A stretch of DNA of 64,000 nucleotides from Methylotenera sp. (GCA_030655015.1 JAURWJ010000006.1:32514-96513); one strand, 5' to 3'. Positions 8,668 to 19,280 are shown, numbered from the stretch's first letter. A program made the numbers and translations. Notes: generated by a model from the sequence alone, not told the origin.

Positions 8668-10068
8668 ATGAAAATCGCCCCACTCCCCAATAATGAAGCA
8701 GAGCGTTTAGCCGCGCTTAAAAAATATGACATTCTGGACACTGAGCCTGATGTTGCGCTAGATGCCATGGTTCAATTAGCTTCTTACATCTGCCAAACCC
8801 CAATTGCAGCCATTAGCTTGATTGATGAAAACCGCCAGTGGTTCAAGGCGATTGCAGGATTGGGCGCGAAGGAAACCCCTAGAGACGTTGCCTTCTGTGC
8901 GCATGCGATTCTTCAAGATGAAACCATGATTGTGCGTGATGCTCTTGACGATGAACGATTTTTTGATAATCCGCTAGTCACCTCTAATCCGGATATTCGC
9001 TTTTATGCCGGCGTGCCGCTCGCCGATGAAGAAGGCATGCACTTAGGTACCCTGTGTGTGATTGACCGTGTACCGCGCGACCTGAGTCAGGCGCAATTAG
9101 ATGCCATCAAGGTATTGGCAAAAAACATTATGGCGCACCTAGAGTTGCGCGCCTCTCACAAACTGGCACGCAAGCACATCAATGACCTGCAAATATCGGC
9201 GATAATTTTTGATTCTGCCAGCGAGGCCATCGTCGTGACTGATGCCGACAACCTGATTGTGACGGTGAATCCGGCATTCACTAATATGACAGGCTACACT
9301 TATCACGATGTTGTTGGTAAAAACCCTGGCCTTTTAAGCTCAGGTAGGCAGAGCAAAGAGTTTTACCAAGTGATGTGGCAAAGTTTAAACATCACAGGTC
9401 ACTGGGATGGAGAGTTATGGAATACACGAAAAAATGGGCAGGAGTATGCAGAATGGCTATCGATCAATGTTATTTTTAATGCCGATGGTAGCAAGCGTTT
9501 ACATGTGGCTATTTTTTCTGACATTACCGATAAGAAGAAGGCGGATGAGCTTATCTGGAAGCAAGCCAACTATGACCATTTAACGCAGATGCCAAACCGC
9601 AGTTTGTTTCGTGATCGCCTAGAGCAGGAAATTAAAATGTCGCACCGGTTAAGTCAGTCTGCGGCGCTGCTCTTTATTGATCTTGATCATTTTAAAGCGG
9701 TGAATGACACCTTGGGGCATGATGCTGGTGACGTGCTACTAGTGCAAGCGGCAGACCGAATCAGCCAATGTGTGCGTGAAGCCGACACGGTTGCACGTAT
9801 GGGCGGTGATGAATTTACCGTAATTTTGTCGCAGCTCGGCGATACCAAACACGCGGGCAGGGTCGCACAAAATATTATTGAACAGTTATCTCAACCCTTT
9901 ATCATTAGCGGGGCTACGTTGAATATCTCCGCTAGTATTGGCATTGCCTTTTGCCCTCAAGATGGAAAAAGTGTGGAGCAGTTGTTAAAAAATGCGGACA
10001 AGTCGATGTATGCAGCAAAGGCTGCGGGGCGTGGGCGCTTTAATTATTTTACGGCAGATCCCGGTTAG
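8668..10068 (+). CDS. GAF-PAS-GGDEF diguanylate cyclase
   Basis: A 466-residue cytosolic protein. A GAF domain (about 20-165; ISLIDENRQWFKAI, FCAHAILQDE) is followed by a PAS domain (about 175-290; ITDKKKADELI linker) and a GGDEF domain (about 300-460). The active site is intact (ARMGGDEFTVIL), and an inhibitory I-site READ lies five residues upstream, so product feedback is expected. It should make c-di-GMP from two GTP in response to a small-molecule or redox signal at GAF/PAS. It is monocistronic, with no EAL domain. The input ligand cannot be predicted. Confidence 0.9.
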   Translation: MKIAPLPNNEAERLAALKKYDILDTEPDVALDAMVQLASYICQTPIAAISLIDENRQWFKAIAGLGAKETPRDVAFCAHAILQDETMIVRDALDDERFFDNPLVTSNPDIRFYAGVPLADEEGMHLGTLCVIDRVPRDLSQAQLDAIKVLAKNIMAHLELRASHKLARKHINDLQISAIIFDSASEAIVVTDADNLIVTVNPAFTNMTGYTYHDVVGKNPGLLSSGRQSKEFYQVMWQSLNITGHWDGELWNTRKNGQEYAEWLSINVIFNADGSKRLHVAIFSDITDKKKADELIWKQANYDHLTQMPNRSLFRDRLEQEIKMSHRLSQSAALLFIDLDHFKAVNDTLGHDAGDVLLVQAADRISQCVREADTVARMGGDEFTVILSQLGDTKHAGRVAQNIIEQLSQPFIISGATLNISASIGIAFCPQDGKSVEQLLKNADKSMYAAKAAGRGRFNYFTADPG

Positions 10069-10205
10069 CTGATTTTGCGTGCATAGCGTGTTACTGGCTA
10101 TTTCGCGCAAGCAATAGCGCTGTTACAGAATGATAGATAACCGCTATTATTTTAGAGATTCGTTATCATTGAACATAAAAGTGTGAACTACGTAAGTTAA
10201 CACAA

Positions 10206-11492
10206 TCACTTCAGCACAAACTCTTTTGGCAACAATACCCAGATTTTACCTAGCTGCTTCATGGCTCCTGCCTTTGCGCCCGCGTCGGCCCCGGCGCCCC
10301 AAAAAAAGTCAGCCCGCACGCCGCCTTTAATGGCACCACCTGTATCTTGCGCCATCATTAGTCGTTTTAAAGGTTTATTGCTATTGGGTTCGGTAGTGGA
10401 TAAAAATACCGGCGCGCCTAAGGGTACAAATTTAGGGTCAACCGCAACACTGCGCCCGCCTAAAATAGGCACACCAAGCGCACCTAGTGGACCTGGCAGG
10501 CCTACTGGCAGCTCCCTAAAGAATACATAACTTGGATTATTGTTGAGTAACTCACGTAATTTATCTAAATTATTACGGGCCCAGTTTTTAATGCCCTGCA
10601 TGGAAGCCTGCGCCAGCGTCAACTCTCCACGCTCAATCAGCAAACGGCCGATTGAATTATAAGTATGACCATTTTGATTGGCATAACCCACATGCACTTG
10701 CTCGCCATTTTCTAGCTGCACCAAGCCTGAACCTTGAATTTGCAAGAAAAAAACATCAATAATGTCATCAATATAAATAAATTCTTGCCCTTTAACTGGA
10801 GAATCTTCGGTTTCTATTTCTGCTCGATTGTAATAAGGCACTAATTTATTACCGACTAATCGTCCGCGCACGCGTTTGAACTTTAACTCAGGAAATAACG
10901 TGTCTAGTTCAACCGTTATTAAATCACTAGGGCTTGCATATAGCGGGTAAGGGTATTGTGCAGACTGGGTGCGGCTGCCTTTTAACAGCGGCTGATAATA
11001 GCCTGTAATCAACCCATTATCTGAGCCATCAACATTGGTTGTTTTGTACACTGAAAAATACTGTTTAAGGTAAGCCTGTACTGCATTTTTACTGGGTTTG
11101 CTTGTTGTTTGATTATTTAACTGCACCGCAGCATTGCATGCTTTTTGCCACGTAGGTTTATTCACCAAGGTCGAGCAGCTTTGCATCCATGCCGGCCATA
11201 CAAGACTCAAATTGTCTGTTTGCAAGCCGTCGATTTCTTCCCATTGCGCGGGCTTGAGCAGGCTGTAATCCGCAAGCTTGGCGAGCTCTTTGGTGGTGTC
11301 GGGTAGCTTTGGCTCGACCGGTTTTTCAGTATCGGCAATTTGAACCGGCGGCTTTTCAATGACGCAGTCACATTTGGCTAACGGTGGAGCAGGTGGTGGG
11401 ATTGGTGTAGGGGATTTAATATTTTTATCTGCACATGCCACCATGGTCATGGTGATCAATATGAGTAAGGCATGCTGCGTAATTTTTTTCAT
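10206..11492 (-). CDS. mltA: membrane-bound lytic murein transglycosylase A
   Basis: A 428-residue lipoprotein. The signal MKKITQHALLILITMTMVAC ends in a lipobox Cys, followed by Asp at +2 and a Pro-rich linker. The MltA domain spans about 140-310 (GLITGYYQPLLKGS, QGSGLVQLENGEQVHVGYA). A 3D domain follows with the catalytic region MAQDTGGAIKGGVRADFFWG; the Asp of QDTGG corresponds to the catalytic Asp308 of E. coli MltA. The enzyme cleaves peptidoglycan glycan strands, forming 1,6-anhydromuramic ends. It is convergent with the upstream diguanylate cyclase gene and shares no clear operon. Confidence 0.95.
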   Translation of the reverse strand: MKKITQHALLILITMTMVACADKNIKSPTPIPPPAPPLAKCDCVIEKPPVQIADTEKPVEPKLPDTTKELAKLADYSLLKPAQWEEIDGLQTDNLSLVWPAWMQSCSTLVNKPTWQKACNAAVQLNNQTTSKPSKNAVQAYLKQYFSVYKTTNVDGSDNGLITGYYQPLLKGSRTQSAQYPYPLYASPSDLITVELDTLFPELKFKRVRGRLVGNKLVPYYNRAEIETEDSPVKGQEFIYIDDIIDVFFLQIQGSGLVQLENGEQVHVGYANQNGHTYNSIGRLLIERGELTLAQASMQGIKNWARNNLDKLRELLNNNPSYVFFRELPVGLPGPLGALGVPILGGRSVAVDPKFVPLGAPVFLSTTEPNSNKPLKRLMMAQDTGGAIKGGVRADFFWGAGADAGAKAGAMKQLGKIWVLLPKEFVLK

Positions 11493-11789
11493 AATTTTTA
11501 GTAAAACATTAGTCGCGAAGAGCCAAGGTAGCGCGTGATTTAAACGTTGCGTCTCATTAAAACATTTAGTTTAAAAAAATAATTGTCCACGAAATCCACT
11601 AACTACACGAACAAATTCAAACTCCCTATGCGGCTGAATATAAACCTGATTGATGGGCCGTATATTTAGTTTAAGTTGTCATTTTATTTTGCGACTGGAG
11701 CTGTATGTATTTGCCAGTTTAATGGCTTATTGTGGCTTATCATTTTTTTCTGGTTCGTGTTTTTAGTGGATCAAAGCCATTTTTCAGGG
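11493..11789. other. intergenic region between apaG and mltA
   Basis: About 300 bases on the way from the 3' end of apaG to the start of mltA, AT-rich. It presumably holds the mltA promoter. I see no convincing gene, RNA or terminator; an open frame on the plus strand here runs into apaG out of frame and lacks support. Confidence 0.5.
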
Positions 11790-12173
11790 TTAGTGCAATA
11801 CTCTAGGCATCACCAGAGAAAATGCTGGAATTACTACATCAAACTGCATGCCATCTTCTGCCACCATTTGATAAGTCCCCTGCATTTCACCCATCGGCGT
11901 GTTGATGAGCGTGCCACTGGTATATTCAAACTGCGCAGACGGTTTTAATAACGGTTGCGCACCCACTACACCTAAACCTTTTACTTCTTGTTGCTCTCCA
12001 TTAGCTTCGGTGATTATCCAGTGCCGGCTAATTAACTGGGCGGCAACACTTCCTGTATTGGTAATGGTCACATGGTAAGCAAACGCGTAGCGATTGTGCT
12101 CAATATCTGATTGTTCGGCAATAAAGGTGACTTCTACCTTTACTGTACATTCGTAGTGTTTAGCGCTAGTCAT
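11790..12173 (-). CDS. apaG: ApaG domain protein
   Basis: At 127 residues it has the normal ApaG length, with family segments RYAFAYHVTITNTG, LISRHWIITEANG, VKGLGVVGAQPLLKP and FEYTSGTLINTPMGEMQGTY. ApaG is a fibronectin-III-like fold linked by genetics to cobalt/magnesium resistance; its biochemical role is not settled. It lies 21 bases downstream of thiG on the same strand and may be co-transcribed with it. Confidence 0.92.
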   Translation of the reverse strand: MTSAKHYECTVKVEVTFIAEQSDIEHNRYAFAYHVTITNTGSVAAQLISRHWIITEANGEQQEVKGLGVVGAQPLLKPSAQFEYTSGTLINTPMGEMQGTYQMVAEDGMQFDVVIPAFSLVMPRVLH

Positions 12174-12194
12174 GAGTGAACACCAGTAACGACA

Positions 12195-12977
12195 CTACGC
12201 AATTAACCCGCTAGTCGGTGAGCTTGGGCTGGCAGAATAGAGTTTTTTAGGCATGCGTCCCGCTAAATAAGCATCACGTCCAGCCTCTACTGCTTTTTTC
12301 ATCGCGCCCGCCATCAAAACAGGGTTACGCGCTGCGGCAATGGCAGTATTCATCAGCACGCCCTGACAACCCAGTTCCATGGCAATTGCCGCGTCTGATG
12401 CCGTGCCTACGCCAGCATCGACCAGCACTGGAATTTTGGCATTTTCAATGATAATTTGCAGATTCCACGGGTTTAAAATACCCATACCAGAGCCAATTAA
12501 AGACGCTAACGGCATCACCGCGCAACAGCCAATGTCTTCCAATTGCTTAGCGATAATAGGGTCATCAGAGCAATATACCATGACATCAAAACCATCTTTT
12601 ACCAAGGTTTTTGCGGCGGCAATGGTTTCAATCATATTAGGATAGAGCGTATTCGGGTCTCCCAGCACTTCTAATTTCACTAATTTGTGGCCATCTAACA
12701 GCTCGCGCGCCAGGCGCAGGGTGCGCACTGCATCATCGGCCGAATAGCAGCCTGCGGTATTCGGTAAATAGGTGAATTGCTCTGGCGGTAAAAAATCTAA
12801 TAATGACGGCTCGCCCGCAGTTTGCCCGATATTGGTGCGGCGAATGGCTACCGTAACAATTTCAGCGCCACTGGCATCAATCGCGGCGCGCGTTTGGGCA
12901 AAGTCTGCGTACTTTCCCGTGCCTACCAATAAACGTGAGCGATAGGTTTTATCTGCAATTTTTAATAAGTCTGACAA
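12195..12977 (-). CDS. thiG: thiazole synthase ThiG
   Basis: A 260-residue TIM-barrel enzyme that forms the thiazole phosphate of thiamine from deoxyxylulose phosphate, dehydroglycine and ThiS thiocarboxylate. The catalytic Lys lies in [11 protein letters not shown]. Phosphate-binding segments such as [21 protein letters not shown] are present. It follows thiS at a 57-base gap. Length and motifs are complete. Confidence 0.97.
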   Translation of the reverse strand: MSDLLKIADKTYRSRLLVGTGKYADFAQTRAAIDASGAEIVTVAIRRTNIGQTAGEPSLLDFLPPEQFTYLPNTAGCYSADDAVRTLRLARELLDGHKLVKLEVLGDPNTLYPNMIETIAAAKTLVKDGFDVMVYCSDDPIIAKQLEDIGCCAVMPLASLIGSGMGILNPWNLQIIIENAKIPVLVDAGVGTASDAAIAMELGCQGVLMNTAIAAARNPVLMAGAMKKAVEAGRDAYLAGRMPKKLYSASPSSPTSGLIA

Positions 12978-13034
12978 CTGTTATATCCTTTATTTACTTT
13001 ATGCTAACTTTAGACGCTTATTTTAAGTGAAGGT

Positions 13035-13238
13035 TTAGCCGCCACCGACCGCACCAACAATCTCCAGTTGATCACCATCGGCCAGCAGTATAGCTTCAAA
13101 CTGGCTGCGCGGAACAATCTCACCATTAAGCTCAATGGCTAAACGCTTGCCGCCTAGATCCAGATTTAGAACAAGATTAGCCACATTAAAGCTAGCGGCT
13201 TCGAAGCTACGTGGTTTTCCATTGATAGTAAGTTGCAT
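13035..13238 (-). CDS. thiS: sulfur carrier protein ThiS
   Basis: A 67-residue ubiquitin-like protein ending in the required Gly-Gly (VGAVGGG, with one further Gly). Signature segments are MQLTINGKPRSF, NGEIVPRSQFEAILLADGDQLEIV. The C-terminal glycine is adenylylated by ThiF and thiocarboxylated to supply sulfur to ThiG, encoded next. No THI-box riboswitch was recognised in the 226-base leader. Confidence 0.95.
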   Translation of the reverse strand: MQLTINGKPRSFEAASFNVANLVLNLDLGGKRLAIELNGEIVPRSQFEAILLADGDQLEIVGAVGGG

Positions 13239-13464
13239 GTTGATTGGTAGTCATTAAGTCAGCGGAACTAACCTAGATAGCGCAATAATCCGCGTGATTC
13301 AAATAGATTAGAAAACAACATTTTACGAAAATAATAGGGTGCTTAGCAAACCTTATATCGATTATTTGCACATCACCAAGGACTACTTATCCTCCAAAAA
13401 TCATGAATGCCGTTGTACAATATCTTAAGTTTCGTATTTTGAAAATCAATTCAGAAAGCTCATC

Positions 13465-14205
13465 ATGAACATTCAAAGCCACATTTCAGACCTTAACACA
13501 CCCACAGGCGTCATGCGCACTTATATCCACCGTCCGGTTGGCAATGGTAAATATCCAACTATTTTGTTTTATTCTGAAATTTTTCAACAAACAGGGCCAA
13601 TTGAGCGTGCTGCCAAACTAATTGCCAGCCATGGTTATGTTGTATTGGTGCCTGAAGTGTTTCACGAACTTAATCCGATTGGTACCATATTAGGTTATGA
13701 CGATGCGGGGCGTGACAAAGGCAATGCAGACAAGGCAGCGAAAGACGTGCAAGGCTATGACACTGACAACGCGGCACTCATCGCTTATGCAAAACAACAA
13801 GCTTGGTATAACGGCAACATAGGCGCGATGGGTTTTTGTATAGGCGGTCATCTGGCGTTTCGTGCTGCACTGCAAGCCGATGTTAAAGGCACGGCTTGTT
13901 TTTATGCAACCGACCTGCATTCACAAGCTATCCCTAATAAACCTGGCCAGCACAGTATGGATAAGCTTCAGGATATTACAGGTGAGCTACTGATGATTTG
14001 GGGTAAGCAAGACCCACATATTCCAGCAACAGGGCGTGCTGAGGTTTATAAAAAACTAGGCGATGCAAACCTGACGTTTACTTGGCATGAGTTTAATGCG
14101 CAGCATGCTTTTATGCGTGACGAAGGTGAGCGATATGATGCGCAAACCGCGATGATTGGTTATCAGCTTGCGCTGAACTTGTTTAGCCGCACCCTACATC
14201 AGTAA
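13465..14205 (+). CDS. dienelactone hydrolase family protein
   Basis: A 246-residue alpha/beta hydrolase. The nucleophile motif is GFCIGGHLAF (Cys rather than Ser, as in dienelactone hydrolases); the acid is probably in IWGKQDPHIP and the base His in FNAQHAFMRDEG. The family hydrolyses dienelactones and other carboxylic esters, but the physiological substrate here is unknown. It is cytosolic, monocistronic and convergent with gnd, with which it shares a bidirectional terminator. Confidence 0.87.
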   Translation: MNIQSHISDLNTPTGVMRTYIHRPVGNGKYPTILFYSEIFQQTGPIERAAKLIASHGYVVLVPEVFHELNPIGTILGYDDAGRDKGNADKAAKDVQGYDTDNAALIAYAKQQAWYNGNIGAMGFCIGGHLAFRAALQADVKGTACFYATDLHSQAIPNKPGQHSMDKLQDITGELLMIWGKQDPHIPATGRAEVYKKLGDANLTFTWHEFNAQHAFMRDEGERYDAQTAMIGYQLALNLFSRTLHQ

Positions 14206-14282
14206 CACCAAGGCATCAGTAACACTCGGCTATCAACAGCGCTAAGCTTTACAATTGACACTCAAGCGGTTTTGATCCGCAT

Positions 14283-14320
14283 AAAATACAAAAGCCCGCT
14301 ATCGCGGGCTTTTGTATTTT
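14283..14320. terminator. bidirectional terminator between the dienelactone hydrolase gene and gnd
   Basis: A perfect 17-bp inverted repeat (AAAATACAAAAGCCCGC with its complement) around a 4-base loop TATC. A/T runs on both sides let it work for both convergent genes. Confidence 0.93.
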
Positions 14321-14348
14321 TAACAGATTAACTTAACTTTAGCTTGGC

Positions 14349-15860
14349 TTACACTTCTAGCTGAGGACGGCCAGCTTCTGGCCAGTCCAAGTGGTAGAAC
14401 TGGCCACGTGGCTGATCTTTACGCTCATAGGTGTGTGCGCCAAAGTAGTCACGTTGACCTTGTAGTAAGTTTGCAGGTAAATCTGCGCTACGGTAGCCAT
14501 CGTAATAAGCCATTGCGGCAGCAAAGCCCTGTGCTGGAATACCATTAGTGACTGCCAAGGCAATCACTTTACGCCAGCCTGCTTGACCGTCGTTCATTGC
14601 TTGCGTGAAGTATGGATCTAACATCAAGTTTTTCAAACGTGAGTTTAACGCATAAGCATCTGTGATTTTTTGTAAGAAACGTGCACGGATGATACAACCA
14701 CCGCGCCAGATTTGTGCAATCTCACCGAAGTTCAATTTCCAGTTGTAAGCTACTTGCGCTTTATCAATCAGTTGGAAGCCTTGTGCGTAAGCGCATATTT
14801 TTGAGCAATACAATGCATTTTTAATCGCTTCAATAATGGCAGCTTTGTCGGTTTCAACTTTAATGGTCGGGCCTTTTAAGATTTTGCTGGCTTCAACACG
14901 CTCTTCTTTTAAGCTTGATAATGCACGTGCATAAACCGCAGCGGCAATCGCATTGGCTGGTGCGCCAAGTTCAAGCGCGTTAGCTGCAGTCCACTGACCT
15001 GTACCTTTTTGACCGGCGGTATCTAAAATTTGATCTACCAGAAAGCCTTTAGTCATTGGATCTTTTTGTTGCAGAATATCGGCAGTAATTTCAATCAGGA
15101 AGCTTGATAGTTCGCCTTTATTCCATTCTTCAAACACTTTGCCAATTTCGTCCGCTGGCATGCCAAGCAAGTTTTTCATTAACCAGTAAGCTTCGCAAAT
15201 CAATTGCATGTCAATGTATTCAATACCGTTATGCACCATTTTCACGTAGTGGCCAGCACCATCTGGGCCAATATATTCAGCACAAGAAAAGCCACCGACA
15301 ACTGGCTTGCCTGGTTTGCCGCCTTCTAACGGCTCACCAGTCACAGCGTCAACTTTGGCTGCGATGTCGCGCCAGATTGGCTCTAGGCTTGCCCATGCTT
15401 TACGGGTGCCAGATGGCATGAGAGATGGGCCAAAACGTGCACCTGTTTCACCGCCTGAAACACCTGAACCGATAAATTCAATACCTTTAGCTGCAAGTTC
15501 TTTTTCGCGACGAATAGTATCTGTCCACAATGAGTTGCCGCCATCAATAATGATGTCACCTTGCTCAAGGAAGGGTAACAAAGCGTTAATGGTAACGTCA
15601 GTTGCACTGCCGGCTTTAACTAGCAATACAATTTTGCGTGGGCGTTTAATACTTAATACAAAAGAAGCTAAATCTGTATGCCCGACTACATTGGCATGTG
15701 AAGGCTCATTCTTTTTGCATTCTTCAATAAAATTAGTTGTTTTTTTAGGGTCGCGGTTATAAACCGCAATCGTGTAACCATGATCGGCAATATTCAAGGC
15801 TAAATTCTGGCCCATGACAGCTAGGCCAACTAGGCCAATATCAGCATTTCTTGTAGTCAT
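14349..15860 (-). CDS. gnd: 6-phosphogluconate dehydrogenase, decarboxylating
   Basis: A 503-residue enzyme that converts 6-phosphogluconate to ribulose 5-phosphate with CO2 release. The Rossmann start [18 protein letters not shown] and the substrate-binding segments [18 protein letters not shown] and [16 protein letters not shown] are intact. It is about 25-30 residues longer than the usual 470-480, in part from an insert around [22 protein letters not shown]. In ribulose monophosphate methylotrophs this reaction completes the dissimilatory cycle that oxidises formaldehyde carbon to CO2 and yields NAD(P)H. Coenzyme preference was not assigned. Confidence 0.95.
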   Translation of the reverse strand: MTTRNADIGLVGLAVMGQNLALNIADHGYTIAVYNRDPKKTTNFIEECKKNEPSHANVVGHTDLASFVLSIKRPRKIVLLVKAGSATDVTINALLPFLEQGDIIIDGGNSLWTDTIRREKELAAKGIEFIGSGVSGGETGARFGPSLMPSGTRKAWASLEPIWRDIAAKVDAVTGEPLEGGKPGKPVVGGFSCAEYIGPDGAGHYVKMVHNGIEYIDMQLICEAYWLMKNLLGMPADEIGKVFEEWNKGELSSFLIEITADILQQKDPMTKGFLVDQILDTAGQKGTGQWTAANALELGAPANAIAAAVYARALSSLKEERVEASKILKGPTIKVETDKAAIIEAIKNALYCSKICAYAQGFQLIDKAQVAYNWKLNFGEIAQIWRGGCIIRARFLQKITDAYALNSRLKNLMLDPYFTQAMNDGQAGWRKVIALAVTNGIPAQGFAAAMAYYDGYRSADLPANLLQGQRDYFGAHTYERKDQPRGQFYHLDWPEAGRPQLEV

Positions 15861-15994
15861 TTATCTTCTCTTTTGGAGTTGTTTAATGGAAAGGGTGTTT
15901 TTGTGGGTAAGATTATAAAACTATTTGACAGTCTTAATTGCAGAATTTTAAGGTAGGTGCCTTATTTATTTGGTAATTTTTTCAGGCAACAAAA

Positions 15995-16018
15995 AAGCTT
16001 GACCCAAATCAAGGGTCT
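15995..16018 (-). promoter_or_regulatory. hairpin with FNR-like palindrome between the zinc-ribbon gene and gnd
   Basis: On the minus strand GACCC-TTGATTT-GGGTC is followed by AAGCTTTTTT, a plausible weak terminator for the upstream zinc-ribbon gene. The same bases form TTGAT-TTGG-GTCAA (15999-16012), a 9/10 match to the FNR/DNR box, about 140 bases before gnd. The two readings cannot be separated by eye. Confidence 0.4.
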
Positions 16019-16048
16019 TGGTGTTGGTATTATTGCAACGCAAACCAT

Positions 16049-16267
16049 TTAGTAGTCGCTACTTCTGCCCGTTGAATATCCTTGAGGAATATCATTTTGC
16101 CACTCACCGCAATCCGCACAGCGATGATCGTGCATGGTGGGGCTGAGCTCTAAATGTGCGCTACCGCAAAATTTACACTGCGCGCCCTGTAGCTCTGGCG
16201 TTTTGTGGTGATTTTCGTGGTGCTCTTTAGCCACTTTTGTGCTACCTAATCCGTATTTATTGTCCAT
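16049..16267 (-). CDS. small zinc-ribbon protein of unknown function
   Basis: A 72-residue protein with two CxxC knuckles (CKFCGSAHLEL and CADCGEWQND), a typical zinc ribbon, and a His-rich N-terminal half (KEHHENHHK). The open frame begins at 16288, but the ATG at 16267 has GGAG 6 bases upstream, so it is preferred. No named family was recognised. It precedes gnd on the same strand with a 188-base gap. Confidence 0.7.
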   Translation of the reverse strand: MDNKYGLGSTKVAKEHHENHHKTPELQGAQCKFCGSAHLELSPTMHDHRCADCGEWQNDIPQGYSTGRSSDY

Positions 16268-16475
16268 GGCTGACTCCATTGTGAACATAAGGTTGGGTTG
16301 TTTAAGTTACGCTTTTTTTGTGATATCAGCAATGTTTTTAGTGGCTAATTTAAGGTTACAAGATTGTATATGCTTAGGGGTGGTGAATCAGGTTTTTTCG
16401 TATATTTTGCTTATCCCGCCATGTGGTTAAGGCCGAGGCTGTTATTAACGACATGCGTTATGCGTTGCAGTTTCT

Positions 16476-19280
16476 TTATAATAAACCTTGCGTCCAGCTT
16501 GCGTCCGGCTGGTAGGTTTCCACCCAAGCCTGCACCTCATGGGCTGGCATTGGACGCGCAATGCCGTAGCCTTGCACTACAGAGCAACCCATGCGTAGCA
16601 GCCATACACCTTGCTCAGAAGTTTCCACGCCTTCGGCTACGACCTTACGTTTAAAGTCACGGCTCAAACTAATGACACCGGCCACTACCGCTAGGTCATC
16701 GGCGTCTAGTAGCATATCGCGTACAAATGACTGGTCAATTTTAATGACTGCAACTGGCAGTCGGCGTAGATAAGTCAATGAAGAATACCCCACACCAAAA
16801 TCATCTAAAGCAAAACTCACGCCTAGAAGTTTACATTGATTGATGGTGTGCGCTACGCCTGCCACATCTTCAATCGCTGCGGTTTCTGTGATTTCGAGCT
16901 CGAGTTTTTTGGGTGTTACTTCAGGAAACTCTGCCAATAACAAAGCAAGCCGCTCTGCAAAATTAGCCTGTACCATGTGCTGGGCAGCGATATTGACGCT
17001 CACTTGGAAATCAAGGCCTGCGTTCTGCCAAATCACCATTTGACGTAAAGCGTCCCTAATCACCCACTCCCCCAACGGGATTGAAAAATCCGTATTTTCA
17101 ACAATCGGTAAAAATGTAATGGGTGGGCGCAGGCCTTGTTCCGGGTGTTGCCAGCGAATGAGGGCTTCCATGCCAACAACCTTGCCTTCACGCAAATCAA
17201 CTTTGGGTTGATAAAATAAACGAAACTCGCCATTAGGTAGCGCGGCTTCTATTCTTTCGCGGTCTTGGCGTAAGCCACGGAACTCTCTATCATGATCAGC
17301 ATCGAAAAGCTGAATGCGACTGCCTCCGCTCACTTTAGCTTGATACATGGCGTGGTCGGCGTGGCGTAGTAAGGTGTCGGGTGCATTATTATCAGCAGGA
17401 AAAACTGTATAGCCAATACTTGAAGAAATGCTGACTTTCTCTCCCGCGATGTCATAGGGCATTTTTATTGTACTGAGTAGGCGATCTAGTATTTGTTCAC
17501 ATTCACCGATGTCATTTAAGCCACACAGCAACACGGCAAACTCGTCGCCACCAAGTCGCGCCACAGTATCGCCATCACGCAAACACACGCTCATGCGCAC
17601 GGCTAATTGCACCAGTAAATAATCACCCGCTTCGTGACCTAACGTATCATTGACAGGTTTAAACCCATCAAGGTCAAGGCAGCAAACCGCAAGCACCTCA
17701 CCAGAGCGCTCGGAGCGCGCCAGTGCCTGTTGCAGACGGTCGGCCAGCAGAGCCCGGTTAGGTAACTGCGTGAGCGGATCATGATAGGCCATGCGTTCTA
17801 AATTCTGCTGCTGCTCTTTAGATTCGGTGATGTCTGAAAACAAACCGACATAATTCGTGATATTTTGTGATTCATCACGCACGGTAAAAATATCAAGCCA
17901 AGCAGCATACACTTGACCATCCACTCGGCGGTTCCATGTTTCCCCGCGCCACTCACCGTCGGAGGCGGAGACCTGCCATAACTGCTCAAGCAAGCTTGGG
18001 TCATAAGTACAAAACCCCAAGTCCTGTGGCGTATGCCCCATGGCATCAGCATGCAAATAACGTGTAATCTCGCTAAAAGCCGGATTAACCTCAATAATAC
18101 GTGCCTCTGCATCCGTAATAAAAATACCATCGTGCGCATGATCAAACACACTGGCAGACAAGCTCATGCGATCCGCATTATTACGCAGGGCTTGCATGGT
18201 CTGGCGCAATTTAGTGCGCATTTCCAGTACGTTGGCCATTAAGGTGTTTGGTTTTGCGGCTAATTCATCCTGATTTAAATCTCCAGCAGCAATCCGCTGC
18301 ACAACCTCAATTGCCAACTCAGGGTCGCCGCCAATCGGGTCTAGAATCAAGTGGCGCAATTGCCATAAAATAATGGCAATCAGCAAAGCGCCAAGCAATG
18401 TGCCGGCAATAATAATAAACCAGGAATTAGCCAAGCCAACGGCACGCGCCTCATTTAATGGATAGGTGACTACAACCTTAAACCCCCATTTTGGGATATC
18501 TTCGGTAACAAATATCCAGTTATCTGGTCGCGCTTGAAGTAGGTTGGCGGCTTTATTTTGGTTGGTATGCGAGGAAAGAAAGCGTATTTTATTAGACTCG
18601 TCCAGTACTGCCGTGAATCCGGTTTTGAGTTGACGCATATTTTCTACAGTGTCGCGTAGCACTTTCATGTCAACTTTATAGCCAACATAAAAGGCGCCGA
18701 TGACTTGTTTTTTTGCATCAAACAGTGGGTCGTAGCGGGTAATGTAAGGCTCGCCTAATATATTTACAATCCCACTAAACGTTTGACCGTTGCGCAACGC
18801 AACAATCACTTTACCATCAGGGTTGAGTAAGGTGCCTACGGCGCGCAACCCATTTTCTTGCTTAACGTTGGTGGCAATGCGTACAAAATTATCACCTGAT
18901 TTTACAAAAAAAGTTGCCGTACCTCCAAGCAGGTCGCTTACACCATCCACTAAAGAGATGCTGTTCGCGAGTGAGACCTCCCCCATCTTGAGATTGGGGA
19001 CCAACCCTCCATCGACACTGACCGATCCGTCAATAGCCGGCTTCCCTAAAGCGTCGCTACGTTGTTTTAGCAAATTTGAAGCGGCATTGGCTTGCTCGCT
19101 CACCAGTTCATCCGTTACATTAAGTAAACGTAACAACGTCAGCGCCTGCTGGCGAGCATTGGTTTGGATGATATCTAAGTGCTGAGCAGTTTGTTGCCCA
19201 GTTAATATAAAAGGGGCCGCCGCTAACAAAACTAGCACGGGCAACAGAAAACGCCAGATTGTAGAAATCTTTTTTTGCAT
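16476..19280 (-). CDS. Cache-HAMP-PAS-GGDEF-EAL c-di-GMP turnover protein
   Basis: A 934-residue protein if the ATG at 19280 is used (a TTG at 19301 is possible). A signal-anchor helix, a periplasmic Cache_3-Cache_2 sensor (about 30-290; GGTATFFVKSGDNFVRIATN, FYVGYKVDMKVL) and a second helix are followed by HAMP-like, PAS, GGDEF and EAL domains. Cyclase motif RLGGDEFAVLL is intact with I-site RDGD. The EAL side is also complete: MEALIRWQHPE, SVNIAAQHM, LEITETAAI, LDDFGVGYSSL, IKIDQSFV, AEGVETSEQ. It could make or degrade c-di-GMP; net activity cannot be read. Cache sensors of this type often bind small organic ligands. Confidence 0.9.
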   Translation of the reverse strand: MQKKISTIWRFLLPVLVLLAAAPFILTGQQTAQHLDIIQTNARQQALTLLRLLNVTDELVSEQANAASNLLKQRSDALGKPAIDGSVSVDGGLVPNLKMGEVSLANSISLVDGVSDLLGGTATFFVKSGDNFVRIATNVKQENGLRAVGTLLNPDGKVIVALRNGQTFSGIVNILGEPYITRYDPLFDAKKQVIGAFYVGYKVDMKVLRDTVENMRQLKTGFTAVLDESNKIRFLSSHTNQNKAANLLQARPDNWIFVTEDIPKWGFKVVVTYPLNEARAVGLANSWFIIIAGTLLGALLIAIILWQLRHLILDPIGGDPELAIEVVQRIAAGDLNQDELAAKPNTLMANVLEMRTKLRQTMQALRNNADRMSLSASVFDHAHDGIFITDAEARIIEVNPAFSEITRYLHADAMGHTPQDLGFCTYDPSLLEQLWQVSASDGEWRGETWNRRVDGQVYAAWLDIFTVRDESQNITNYVGLFSDITESKEQQQNLERMAYHDPLTQLPNRALLADRLQQALARSERSGEVLAVCCLDLDGFKPVNDTLGHEAGDYLLVQLAVRMSVCLRDGDTVARLGGDEFAVLLCGLNDIGECEQILDRLLSTIKMPYDIAGEKVSISSSIGYTVFPADNNAPDTLLRHADHAMYQAKVSGGSRIQLFDADHDREFRGLRQDRERIEAALPNGEFRLFYQPKVDLREGKVVGMEALIRWQHPEQGLRPPITFLPIVENTDFSIPLGEWVIRDALRQMVIWQNAGLDFQVSVNIAAQHMVQANFAERLALLLAEFPEVTPKKLELEITETAAIEDVAGVAHTINQCKLLGVSFALDDFGVGYSSLTYLRRLPVAVIKIDQSFVRDMLLDADDLAVVAGVISLSRDFKRKVVAEGVETSEQGVWLLRMGCSVVQGYGIARPMPAHEVQAWVETYQPDASWTQGLL

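Noticed and set aside
11676..11948. 90-codon plus-strand frame starting with TTG upstream of and across apaG
   Set aside because: More than half overlaps apaG on the other strand and the rest is low-complexity hydrophobic with no family or ribosome site.
13239..13464. Possible THI-box riboswitch ahead of thiS
   Set aside because: No CTGAGA...ACCTGA-type core was found on the minus strand.
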